Shown: positions 1 through 11,393 of the stretch, piece by piece | Layout: every line of letters begins with the position of its first letter | Position numbering within the stretch: the first letter of the stretch is position 1 | Source: Eutypa lata | Lineage: Eukaryota > Ascomycota > Sordariomycetes > Xylariales > Diatrypaceae | Reading direction: 5' to 3' | NCBI GenBank assembly: GCA_022661535.1 | Contig: JAKULF010000004.1 | Coordinates: 2,356,001-2,420,000, forward strand | Length of the DNA: 64,000 nt | Notes under the pieces: model-generated | What the model was told of the DNA's origin: nothing | What the model saw: only the letters and a program-made list of their open reading frames with translations | The model's database searches: none | Position numbers and translations under genes: made by a program

Positions 1-2054
1 CAGGTTCTGTCACATTTCTTAATTGAGTCTGTCATATGCTCTAATATTGAATTATTGTTTGTCCAGAGCATTTAGTACGAGATGCCTACATATAGCATGT
101 GGATAGCTTGGTGCTGAACCAGTCACTAGCTACATATGTATGGTTCGGTGAAGTGCGCTTGCATCTGAGATGGAGGATAGGCAGTTGATTGCCTAGGCAG
201 CTATAGCCAGGTAGCTAGCTAGCTAAGGCCGTAGCAAGATAGTTACATCCATACACACACTCGATACCTACAAGTCCGGTGGCTGGTTCTCTGATGTTCC
301 AACCGAAGCTTGTGAAAGATGGCTGGCAACTGGGATGGCTGGGCAGCAATATGATGACAGCCACCCAATTAGAGCAAGTTGTAAGATGCGCCAGCCCTGC
401 AAGACAAGTCGACTTTTGCTGACACCGCATCTTTTCCAAGCAAGCATATCGCACGGGATGTATGAAGTAAAACGTCGTGGACTCTGCTTATTGGGTTGCT
501 AGGTGCAATACACACCACTTTTTATGCAAGTTTACGCATCGCCATGGCCCATGGGAGCTGAGCATCCACCAACGGAAAGCATGGACTTCCCTAGCTCGTT
601 ACACAATGGAGCCTCCGGCAGATCTTGATCCAGAGCAATCGAAGATGTGTTACGGTCTAAAATTGATGATATAAGGAGCTCCAGCCTCTTAACACCGTCC
701 ATCACCTCGGTTCTCGACGATTGCTTCCCTCCTCGTTTTGCGTTCCCTTAGGCCCTTAACCAATTCAACTAGGCTGTGTTTCTAAAAGTTCTCTGCCCCT
801 GGAAACCCAACGTTGTTGTCATGACAACCGCGAGATAGCGCGTTGGCTATCCCTGATGTTCTAGCCAGAAAGCGGAGGAAACGCGGGTTTTAATATTACG
901 CGCCTTGTTAATTTTCGGCCGATCTTCCCCAATATCCACTCTTTTGCCCGGTTTTGAACACCTATCACGTACCGAGGCTAGACTTCGTTTCGATACGAGC
1001 AACGCGTCGACGATTTCAGATAATCCAAGCTGTGAAAAAAAGCATATGAAGCGCCGCCAAGTCCTCGTTGCTATGAAGTAACCAATTGCTTACGCGGAAG
1101 CACGGCAGACGAAAGACCGTCTGTCCGCAACTCTGTATGAGCAGTTATCTTCAATTCAATAGCTTCGCTTACGTCATCTTTTTATGTGGGATAGTTGCTG
1201 AGATAGGTACATATGTAGATTTTCCTCGAGACGATCGTGGTTGCACCAATGGAGCGTGGAGCGACCTTCTCTAATAAATCGATTCGCCGATCCCGACTCC
1301 GCTCATAATGTGAATAGCTAACCGATCAACAACTTCCCCATCCTCTCCGTAGTCAATCTGTCAGTCCAGTTAATGACGCGAAGGCCTTCGATTGATTTGA
1401 ACCACAGCGTGTGTATTTAATTGTTTGACGTAGTACGGGAGATCATTGTGTGATTGGTTACGTGCTTAATAGAGCGTTATTTATGGTTCATCCGTAGTAG
1501 CTTGTAGCTACCTATGTAGCATCATTTCGGTGTTGTGCAACCCCAGGTCTAATTACTCTAAAATCGTGTCGCAAATAGCACGGTTTAGTTTAACAGTCAG
1601 CCCAATGGCCTAGTAGATAGTTTGGTCACATTTGATATATTCACGTACGTAGTAAAGTGATATCAAGCCAGTAGCTTGCTAACTGCCGTAACCTCGGCCT
1701 ATGTATTAAGAGGATTCGACTTGGCTAAGAGCACAAGCTATTTACTTAGAAGACATCTGCCTATCTACGCGTCTACCTCATGTCATGGTGAACTGGTTAT
1801 TCAGTATTTGGTACACTCATCTCCAATCATCTATTCTTCGATTAAGCGACCATGTAACGTTTACTTAACTATCAGTTAAGTTGCCTTTCAACACGTCCTT
1901 TTAGGAGTAGAGATGAATGTATGATCCGGGCTATTGAGCCCGAAGAACCGTTCCCCGCCTTCAGCCTCGGAGAGTAATCCATTGTATGTTCTGTATGGAG
2001 GTGAGGTGTAGAGTATGCTCCGGGACCCGGAACTCCGGAGACCGGGACACAAGA

Positions 2055-2085
<31 letters not shown>

Positions 2086-2806
2086 AGAGCATTGGCGTAG
2101 AGTGTTACAATCTAAAAGGGGTGCGCTTAGGCACATCATCGAGGGATCTGGTAGACTGAAGACTAAAGACTCCTACCTATTCGCTTGCACATAGACCAGA
2201 GTTTTCCGTGCCGTGCCGTCATCGCAACGACGGTTCTTCGGCTCCTCGTTTTCTCCATGACTCCGTTCAGGTAGGAGTGATGCAATGCTACATAGAGAAA
2301 GCTCCCCGGAAGTCTAAACATTTCGAGGCTTGTTGGTGCTGTAGGATTAATCTCTTGAGGTGGTTACCGAATACTTCTCTAGTGGGTGACGATAGACCTA
2401 GACTCTTGGAAACCAAGTAACCTTACACTGAAATGATAAGACTCGTATCGTGTTCTGGGGGGTGGCATTGGCGAGGAAGAGAAAATAAAAAGAGTAGAGG
2501 ATATCCACACGTATAGGGGCATCAGAGCCTTCTGACCGACTATCCCCTATTCTGAAGCAAAACAAAATACCCAAGAACCACGATTGGACTTCACTCTTGC
2601 ACACGTAGGAACGAGATGAGCTCCAAAATGTGATCTTTATCCATCTATATCAGTTGCTGAACTGCTTAATCTCGGGTTGTTACGCAGTAATCGAGACCAT
2701 ACAGATAGTGAACCTTAACTAGGTATTTACATGCCATTGCGTTCATCATCATGGCTTGACTTATCTTAGATCAAACATAATGACACCGTAGATTGCATCT
2801 CACTAT
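1..2806. other. Gene-free left flank
   Basis: I see no convincing coding region. The short ORFs here (62-83 codons) have no recognisable domain, no codon bias and no plausible splice partners. The only structured element is a GA dinucleotide run, listed separately. A short CTAG-rich patch lies near 211-226. No tRNA-like or transposon-like sequence was recognised. Confidence 0.6.
2062..2089. repeat. (GA)n microsatellite
   Basis: About 14 uninterrupted GA units follow a short GC alternation (gcgcgcgc). It lies in noncoding DNA and is directly visible. Confidence 0.95.
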
Positions 2807-5800
2807 CTACCTCTTCTTCCCCCTCGCCCCAGACCCCCCTTTCTTAGCCTTCCCCCCTCCACTCCCTCCACCTCCACCACTCCCCCCTTTCCCTCCCCCC
2901 GACCCACCACCACCACCAACACCGCCACTAAGCACAACCCTCAACCTCCCAACAGGAACGCAGTTAATAGCATCCTCAGCCTTGAACGCCTTGAGGAGCT
3001 CCACCTCCCTCGGCCACATCTTCTCCGCATCCCTGGCCTCCTCATCGACCCAGCCCTTCTTCGCCGCGACCGCCGCGTCCGCTTTCCACTTCTCCAGGAT
3101 CTCCTTGACCGCCTTCCCCTTCTTCAGCGCCCCCGGCTGCATCTTGACGCGGTACTTGCAGCGCCCGAGGGCCGCGTACGGCGCGCACACCGCGACCGCC
3201 TCGAGGATCTCGTCGCCGGGCCGCGGCGTGCCCACCAGGGCGTCGAGCGGCGTCTCCTGCGCCGCCTCGTCCGCGTCGAGCGTCTCCACGCCTTCCTCGA
3301 GCAGCAGCCGTCGCACCTCCTCGTGCTGCGCTGTCTCGCGCTGCTGCCGGTCGTGCTGTGCGCGCCGCCGCGCCCGGACCGCCGCCTGCTGCGCCTCGCG
3401 CTCTGCTTTGGCCTTGGCTTCCGCCTCGGCCTTCTGCCGGCCCGCCGACGCGCCGATCAGGGTTTCGATGGCCGCCCGGTCTTCCTCGTCTTGGTCTTTG
3501 TATTTGGCGGCGATTTTCTTGGCTTTTCCACGCTGCCCTCGCTTGGGGGGCTGCTGCTGACCCTTTCTCTGTGGTTGGGGTGTGGACGGTTTGCTCGAGA
3601 GTTGAGTGGATGGTTCGGATGGTGTGGCCTCAAAGGGGTTTTCTGTCTCGGCTTCGGAATCAGAATCTTGTTTGTCTTCTTCATTCAGCGTAGATTGTAG
3701 TCCTAGTTCTGATTCTGGTTCCGGTGTATCGGTGACTGGTGGTTCTTGTGGGATGGTCAGATCGTCGAGGAACTTCGTCAGGGGTGTCTCATCGACTTGA
3801 TCTTCACCATCCTCGCGAGCATCGTACTTCGTGGGTTGAAGAGGGTTTGCTCTAGATTCGTTATCTTCTCCAGCGTCCACTGCACTGTCATCTGAATCAC
3901 TCTCAGGATATTCCTCAACGCCGCCTTCGGTAGCCTTACCACCCAGCTCACCTGCGCTAACAGGGATGCCTGCTGGAGAGCTTGAAACCTCTCCAGTACC
4001 ATGAAGACGGTGTTTGACGTGTGTAGCCTTACTCTCTTCACTGATTTTGAAGATTATAGCGAAACCGAGTAGTAGCTGTGTTGGTGGTAGAAAATTCTTC
4101 TTCCCCCGCACCATAAAACTGCCAGTAGGAAGATACTCGCCCGTGGGGGCTGACTTGGACACTTGGTCTGCATCCACCCACCATGCTGCCATCACGGCTT
4201 TAGAATCCCATGCGGACGAGGCGCAGACTGAGAGGGACCCGGCTTGTGACAAGGTTGACGGTGGGATCGGCGCATCCGGTGTGTTTGGATTGTTCTTGAT
4301 AATCACACTAGGGGCACCGTGAAGGTCTGCATGTACGTAAATATCACCCTTTCTCAAATAGCGTCGGTAGAGTGTCTCGTTTTGCATTGCATCCTTACCC
4401 GCAAGGACAAGGTAGCCGTCGGATGAGATGAACCATGTGAATTTCTCGAACCAGCTCTGCTTTCGAATAGGTTGAAGCGTAGGCTTCTCCAATTTGAGAC
4501 CCTTCTTCAACTCGGCCGCAATTTTTTGCTCCGCATTCTTTAGGGCAATTTCTGATTGCATGACGGTCTTCCCTTCCTTCACCGCAGCTGATTTCTTCTC
4601 TTCGTAGTATTCGCGCGCATTGCCCCACGGGGACAAACTTAGGTTGATCTCAATTGCCAACCTTCTGTCCGGAGCCTTTTGCTTTGATGCCTCGGTTCCA
4701 GCATAACCACTGTCAGACACAGAAGAGTCCGTCTTATCTTCGTCATCCTCTTCTTCATCCTCCTCCTCTTCTTCTTCGTCCTCCTCAGCTTCGCCCAGAA
4801 GGAGGGTTATAGTATTCTCATGTAACTTTAGAGGAAGCATAATTGTACCAGCTACGGGATTGTTTCGCCGTCGCTCCCTGTCCACAAGCTTCCCAATGTC
4901 TTCCCAGTCCATACCCTGATCTATTAGGCCATTTACTGCATCCATTGCTTCTTGAACTCTCTCGACGTTGGCCTCAATAGCTTGAGCTCTACGTATGTTG
5001 AGTTGTTGCGTAGCCTGTAAGCCCTCTATCCTATTGGCTTGGTCTGCTTTAGCGGCTTCCAGTTTTCGTTTCGCTGCAGCTTCCTTCTCGGTGAGTTTTG
5101 ACACTAGCTTCTGCCCCTCGATGGATGAGAAAAACTTGTCTACCATCTTATTGTAGTTATCGAATGTTATGACGGTATATGCTGGGTCTTCTTCAAATTG
5201 TATTGGTATGAAGGGGTGGAAGTCTTCGTAGAGTAGACCAGATGTCTTGTTCTCTTCACCCCCTTGAGTTTCGGTAGTTTTGCTTTCAGCATCGTCCTTC
5301 TTAGCAAGAATATATCCTCTGCATATAGCCGAACTAGTGATTTCCTCTATAATCTTTCGAGCTGCTTCAAGTGCTTGTAATAGATGGTCTTGCAGGGCAT
5401 CGTTTTCTAACACGGTCGCCGGTTGTAATGTCGAGTCGAAGCCGGTAACCTTCATCGTGTGGTCAACTAGGATTGGTGGTAGTTCGGTAATAGTTGTAGC
5501 GAGACCTCGCCTCAGAGCATCACCCTGTTTCTTCTTGATCTTCCCTGTGGGTGCTTTGGCAACTTTCTCGACGGTTTTTTGAAGTGCATTTCGTACGCGA
5601 TCCTTCGTTAATGGGGGCACTCCACCATAGTTCTGCCTGTTCTGCAACGAGTAGGTCAAGCCGGGCTGTTGGGCTTCCTGGCCGTCGCCTTCTGGGACAT
5701 GACGTAACAGAGTCAAGATCTTGAGTTCGTTATCGGTTACGATGACATTGCCACCGGCGAAGAACTCGAGGTATAACCGGTACTGTCCATCGCTGAACTG

Positions 5801-6157
5801 AAACTCAATGATTCGATCGGTCCCTATTTGCGAAATGGCCGTCACGCGACGGGTATTCAGAATCTTGCGAAGCTTCTGTACAAAGACAGATGGAAAGGTA
5901 GCGGTTGTACGGGCAAAGTCTGTGAGATGACATCGAAAGCCAGAGTCTATGATTAATTGGTTTTTGACGCCTGGTTTTGCGAACTTGAGCAGTAAGATCT
6001 TGGAGGATAGGTCGTAGATATTGGAGAGTCGAAGGGAGACGAGAGTTGTTGAGAGTTCGTGGGCAATAACCTAGAATGGATTTAGATCTCTAGAGCTTTA
6101 TACGTAAGAATATCTGTCACGTACCTTTACATCTAGAGAAGAGAACCGCTGCTTCAT
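2807..6157 (-). CDS. rqc2: Rqc2/Tae2 (NEMF) ribosome quality control factor
   Basis: Two exons, 6157-6125 and 6070-2807, with a 54-bp phase-0 intron, give 1098 residues. The ATG at 6157 opens MKQRFSSLDVK, the conserved start of the NFACT/Tae2 family. D9 and a DR pair at about residues 96-97 match the residues yeast Rqc2 needs for CAT tailing (D9, D98, R99). Domain order: NFACT-N, a coiled-coil-rich middle, an acidic run at about 438-456, NFACT-R at about 550-670 (FISSDGYLVLAGKD, then DIYVHADLHGA), an acidic/charged linker, and a C-terminal NFACT-C region near PRPGDEILEAV. The protein ends in an extreme Gly/Lys-rich tail. In yeast Rqc2 binds stalled 60S subunits, recruits Ala- and Thr-tRNA and elongates the nascent chain without mRNA; Ltn1 acts beside it. 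The longest ORF alone misses the first 86 residues. Family assignment is firm; conservation of CAT tailing is inferred. Confidence 0.95.
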
Positions 6158-6616
6158 GTTAACCGTCGTATAGTTGCACTAAAAGTTGTGTATGTACTTA
6201 ATTTAGGTATCGAAATATATATCATGTAGTACGGGTGTCGAGAACGAATCAAATATGGAAGAGTCAACGTTGAAAGTGACAAATGACGCGGGGCAAACAA
6301 AGTAAAGCTCTTGCCAAGACCCATTAGTGAGGGGCAATCTAGGTGCTTACTTACCTAGTAGTTAAGTATGCTCTGACGTAAGTAGGGACATTAGCTAAGC
6401 ATTTCTAGCCCGCCTACTATCTAGGTACATAGAGATGTCAATCTGGCAGTGGAAACTTTCTTTAGCTAGAGATTCTAGGAGAGCCTTTACATTCAACACT
6501 TTCACATGGAATTTGTTTGGCCTTAACCGATGTTTAATTAAATAAGAACAATTCCTATTTCATGCAGAAGCCTCATCGGTGATGTACTTGGAAAAATGCT
6601 AGCTTCACAACCCCCC
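6158..6616. other. Intergenic, Rqc2 upstream region
   Basis: A 459-bp AT-rich spacer between the Rqc2 start and the 3' end of the HET gene, both on the minus strand. It must hold the Rqc2 promoter and the HET terminator, but I see no clear TATA box or named motif. Confidence 0.5.
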
Positions 6617-7842
6617 TTAGCGCTTCATCGCCCTGTCCGGATCCCGAAGCGCAGTGCGGCAGGCCTGGTCATAGAACCGTCTATAAGTTTCTTCCCACGA
6701 TAGGTTGTAATCGGGAACGAACCCCGCGACCTCCTCCCGCGAGGCGAGGCCCATGAGACCGTAGATCTTGTCGCGCGGGTCGGTAGATTGCATGTTGCGC
6801 ATCGTGTGGACGATATCCAACCACGTCGAAGGGTTGCTGCTCCTGCCCTGTTTCGCTCTAAATGCTGATGACTGTTCCAGTAGTTCCCTCAGGGCTCTGA
6901 AGTCGATGTTTCGGAATTCGGAAGCCTGCCAGAGAGGAGAGATCTCCAGTAGCTTGATCCTCCTTAAAAACCGGCTTGCCTCAGCGCCAGCTTCCCATTG
7001 GATATTGATGTGGCCCGCTTGTAGAGTAATGCGTCGACCGAGGGCTGCCTCTTGTACAATCCAAATCCGTCGAAAGTAGTCACGCTCCAGGATGTCTTGA
7101 AGGCCAAGCATGACTGTTTTTGTTTTCAGCCTACTCCATGGTGCGGCATCATCGAATGGACATTCACTAGTAAGGTAAGATAGGATATCGAGACCAATGA
7201 TTGAAACTTCAGTGGCATCGCCTAGCCAACAGTGAACTAGTCCAGCACTGCTGAATATTTCAGTCATGAGCATAATTTGGTGTGATTTCTCCTCCATGTT
7301 GGATTGATCTACGCAAAGCGCATCAACCCATAATGTTATGGTGTGACTCTCCGATCTCAGCTCGCGAAGAGCCTTGCTCAAATTTGGCCAGACTTCAAGA
7401 TACGCGCCTTCAATATGAATTCGCGAGACGTCTGCAGTAGACTTTGCAGGAGTTCCCCATAGATACGACAATGCGGTATATTGGTCATGGGCGCTATAGA
7501 TATCCGTGTGCGACAAGCTCGCTTTCAGGGGATCCTCATATGCACCTGGTTTTAGGTGGAGAAGTCTAATGGCCACCTTAGATTGAACATTGAGCTGTTG
7601 ATATTTATAACGTTTGAACAAGCCGTTTTCATTCTATGTTATGTTACTATATTTGAAAATCCACAATGGGATGAAGGCGAAGAACTCACTTTGCTTGAAA
7701 CTTCAATGCGGGGGACTTTGCGGTCTTTCGTAAAGCGACACCAGATTCCGATAGTAAGGCGCCAGCTCGGCAACCCGAAAATTGAGAGAGGGATAGCTAG
7801 GTAGGAAGTGAAGACCTTCCAGTAGTATATAGTGTCATTCAT
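6617..7842 (-). CDS. Short HET-domain (heterokaryon incompatibility) protein
   Basis: Two exons, 7842-7690 and 7633-6617, are joined by a 56-bp phase-0 intron (donor GTGAGT, acceptor ending CATAG), giving 389 residues. The HET domain signatures are clear: YTALSYLWG near residue 103 and LWVDALCVDQSN near residue 152, followed by the EKSHQI and WLGD stretches. HET proteins govern non-self recognition and cell death after hyphal fusion. The N-terminal 51 residues, from the first exon, include a hydrophobic stretch (VFTSYLAIPLSIFGL) that could be a membrane anchor. The protein stops soon after the HET core, whereas many family members continue for several hundred residues, so it may be a minimal or truncated member. 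The first exon is inferred from splice consensus and frame; the alternative is a start inside the second exon. Confidence 0.8.
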
Positions 7843-10800
7843 AGTAAATGTTTCGTCAAATTCTCATAACATAAAGCAGGCGAATATGAGTAAAACAGTA
7901 ATATGATCTTGGTCATCATGATGGATTGAAAACAGTAGCGCAGTGGGTGATATTAATACCATACTTTGAGTGAAATGAGGCCAAGCAAACCAGTTTTTTA
8001 TTCACTTTGCCCAACCGTGACAGTTTGAAGTTTTGTACAACAGTGAAATATGATTATTCAGCCTGAGAAACGTGCGGCGTCGTGTCGCAGCTGTCCTGAT
8101 GAGGCTGAGCAACCTTCATTGGCTACCTTGATCATGGGTCTTGTAGGGCTATCTCGAGGCTGTGGCATACATGACGCACCCCAGGATGAACTAATCCGTC
8201 CTGGGCCAGGAACTATGATGGATGAGGCGTCCAGTTCTCATTATTGAGTTATAACCTTCACCTATTTGCGTAGCCCCGTGTTGTTGCGATCCCATCACGA
8301 TTCAACGACGGGTTTTCGTACGCTAAACTCGATCAGACCTAGAGCCCTAGATTCTCCATCGGGCGGTGCGAGCCATGTCGATGAACTCTACATACTCTAA
8401 CGAACATGTCAACTTGAAAAGCTTGGAGAAATTCCAGGACCTAACAAGCAAAAAGTGGAAGGAGAAAATGAGGGAAGTATGGCTGATTTGTGGCAAATGC
8501 TTTCCATCTAACCATCTCAGATGATAATGTACTGGCGGCTGCCTGGTAAGAATCGGGATCACCTGACTGATCCACAATATCCTTACCTGGTAGGTATTTC
8601 CTCAAGGCATATTTATTTGACTCAGCAAAGCCATTCAATTACACGTATCGTAGGCGAAGCACTTTTCCCATGACTTCACTTGAGCCTAGGTAGCTAGATA
8701 ATTCGTTCTTGAGTGCCCAAGGAGTGCCCAATCTCGATCGCGAACCTCATACATGGTTACCCACTATTCAATGAGACCTGCTGACCAATTAGATTGCCTC
8801 ATTGGTTGACTCTACGACAGGCTACGACTATCCAACGGAGAAGTGTCACTCTGAAGGCTCGATGACTGTTTCCAGGCGAATCAATTACGGCTTCAGTTGT
8901 TCTTTTTCTAGTAAAATCATTACTAATCCTCCCTCCTGAGTTGCAGTTTCTCATAGTATTCACCTAAAAGTCAACACGCTAGTTGGTTCAAACATACTAA
9001 GCGTTGATCGAAATGATCCAACTATACTTCGTTCAATATCAACTTCATCCGATGTGCTAGGACTGGGGAGATAATCATAGCATTGGATTTAAATGTTTAT
9101 AGCGAACCATACAATATTTCAGTCAAATCTTGTAGGGTGCAGGATTGAAAGGGATTTTATAGCTCTGTGTTCTAGAAATTAATATAGCTAACAAATAGGG
9201 GAAGGGGCACGTGGTTGATCTCAACAGAACCTCTCTTCAAATTCGATATCTACGGACAACTAATCATAAGACTACGAGCATATGTCATCTGTACCTAGCT
9301 CTCAGTAATCCCTCTTTGCTTCAAATGATAAAACAAAAAGCTCTCTCGTACAATAGACCGTATTGTCATCCACTTGATTATCTGATCCTCAATATTCTAA
9401 TAACGACACTCTTCCCGGCTATATCTATTACATTGGCGTGTGTCTACTACCTTGTGGTAGCCACTGCCATGTCGAGGTCTAACATGCACTCTCATGTAAC
9501 TCCGGCTGTATGCCACGGCCTTAGAAAAATGCGAATGCCAAGGACAGCCACTGCGTATATGGGTAGCTCTACTTACTAGATCATCTGGGACCGCTAAAGA
9601 GATGATGCAGCCACTCATGGAGGAGACATATCCTGCGTCCCTTCCAGATGTTAAAGGCACATTGTAAGTATATTCATTATAACTTCTTTACGCTTAAACC
9701 GTAGTTGCTGGCTTTATGTTATCAGGAGGTAGAATCTAGGCCTATAGTTTCCCGGTGCTGGAAAGACCATTGATGCCATTGTTATTTAGCTTCGACATCT
9801 AAGAGGTAAATACGATGCTCTAAGGTAACATATTCTTTCCATTTGTAGTCTTTGCTGTGGACTCCTTAATTAATTCATTGCGAAGGGGAACATATATGGA
9901 GCTAATGGGAAAGATGTATGACTTAAGCATGTGAAATATATAATCCATTTTCGCGCAACTGAAGTTAATAAATCATAATATCCTATGTCAAACTGTTGAC
10001 AAAGTGTACTGCAGTCAGCTTCCAATCTTGGGTCAATACGGAGGAAACCGATGACTCTCTCCTTGTAAGAAGATAAATACAATAAAAAAAAAAGAAAATG
10101 TACCTGTAACACTTGACAGCCTTTGTTATCTACATCTGTAGCATCATTTCAACGAATACACAGATACATTAACCTCGAGGTTAACAAACGCAACATTGTA
10201 CTGATGACGGGAAAAACCCGGCTTCTTCTCCCTGAAATTACCGAAGAAGCCTCGTTGTACATAGTGGACTTTTGATGCCCGACGGCGTCAATCTCGACAC
10301 GTCGTCCTGCTGAACCTATTATTGGAAAAGGGGGTCAATTGTCCAAGCGTCAAATTAAAAATCACCCGATGTATCCCGTAAGGCCAAACTGTAGTTCAAA
10401 AGCTAGGAGAAATGCTTCAAATAAACTTTTGGGACAATTAGAAAAATTAATGCGTTGGTATTTGACTCGCTACATAATATGGTGTATTGTGGCGGTAAGC
10501 TGAAGTCTTTTTTTTTCTTCTCATCATGACTCATGTGCGATCGTCCCTGATAGCGCTCGAATTCCGAGACATATCAGAGCAAGATACTAGATATGAGTGT
10601 TCTGCCCAAGTTAATATTGACAGCAGCTTACATGTCTCATCACTTCTTCGTAATAGGAAGTGCTCATAATAGTGGGCAGCACTTATCATGTAATAAAAGG
10701 GGCAACGCTCGCTGTTCGGGTTTATGCTTATCGTATTTATAAGTTAATTCTACGCAGTAATTAGACGTATGTTAAGAGCAACTGCAGAAATCGCATAAGC

Positions 10801-11393
10801 GCAGTAACATGAGAATGGGAGCACCATCTTGCGTTTTACTCTATTTAGGAGGAGGGTAAGGTAGAGGACCATCGGCATCGCCCGGAGCTGGCGATAAGGG
10901 AACGGAATCCTCCCTGGCAGGACCCACTCTTCACCGATGTTTCTAGAGGGTATTCGGCCCTTATCATTACGAATCTCTCAACGTAAGAGGAAAATCGCCT
11001 GAAGCGACGTCGGGAAATGGCGTGACCCGCCAGGTTGGCTCCTGACAACGGGGCGCAATGAGGCTCTTCTCGCCAATGCGATCCTGCAACGTTCCTGCGT
11101 TGTCACGGTTGTCAAGCTTTTTTTTAATCAACTAAAAAAAGTGATCGGGCGCCAAACACCGGGATACCCCCCCGCGACCGTCCCATCCCCCTGCTAAACC
11201 CGCCACGGGCCGAGAATTTTCTGGCCGGCTCCATTTTTCATCGAACATGGAAGACGTCTCGAGCTTCTGGTTATGTGGTTAGTAACGAGCTTTTCCCGCT
11301 ACTCGGGTCGAGTATATAATGTGCGCCATGGCGTGAGGCGCCGCGTAGTTTGGGGGATGGGTAGTGTGAAACCTAATAATATATTTACACGCA
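7843..11393. other. Long gene-poor stretch upstream of MFS gene
   Basis: A 3.5-kb region with only short, unconvincing ORFs (65-122 codons; the longest at 9211-9579 on the plus strand has no domain or homopolymer bias). It is AT-rich except near 11040-11260, which contains a C-run and G+C-rich sequence close to the transporter promoter. No repeat family or RNA gene was recognised. Confidence 0.55.
11311..11320 (+). promoter_or_regulatory. Putative TATA box of MFS gene
   Basis: The sequence agtatataat lies about 75-80 bp before the ATG at 11394, a normal distance for a fungal core promoter with a short leader. This is inferred from sequence and spacing only. Confidence 0.5.

Noticed and set aside
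2793..3560. Plus-strand 255-codon Pro/Ser-rich ORF
   Set aside because: Lies antisense to the G+C-rich C-terminal part of Rqc2; its composition simply mirrors the Gly-rich tail and Ala/Arg-rich coding sequence.
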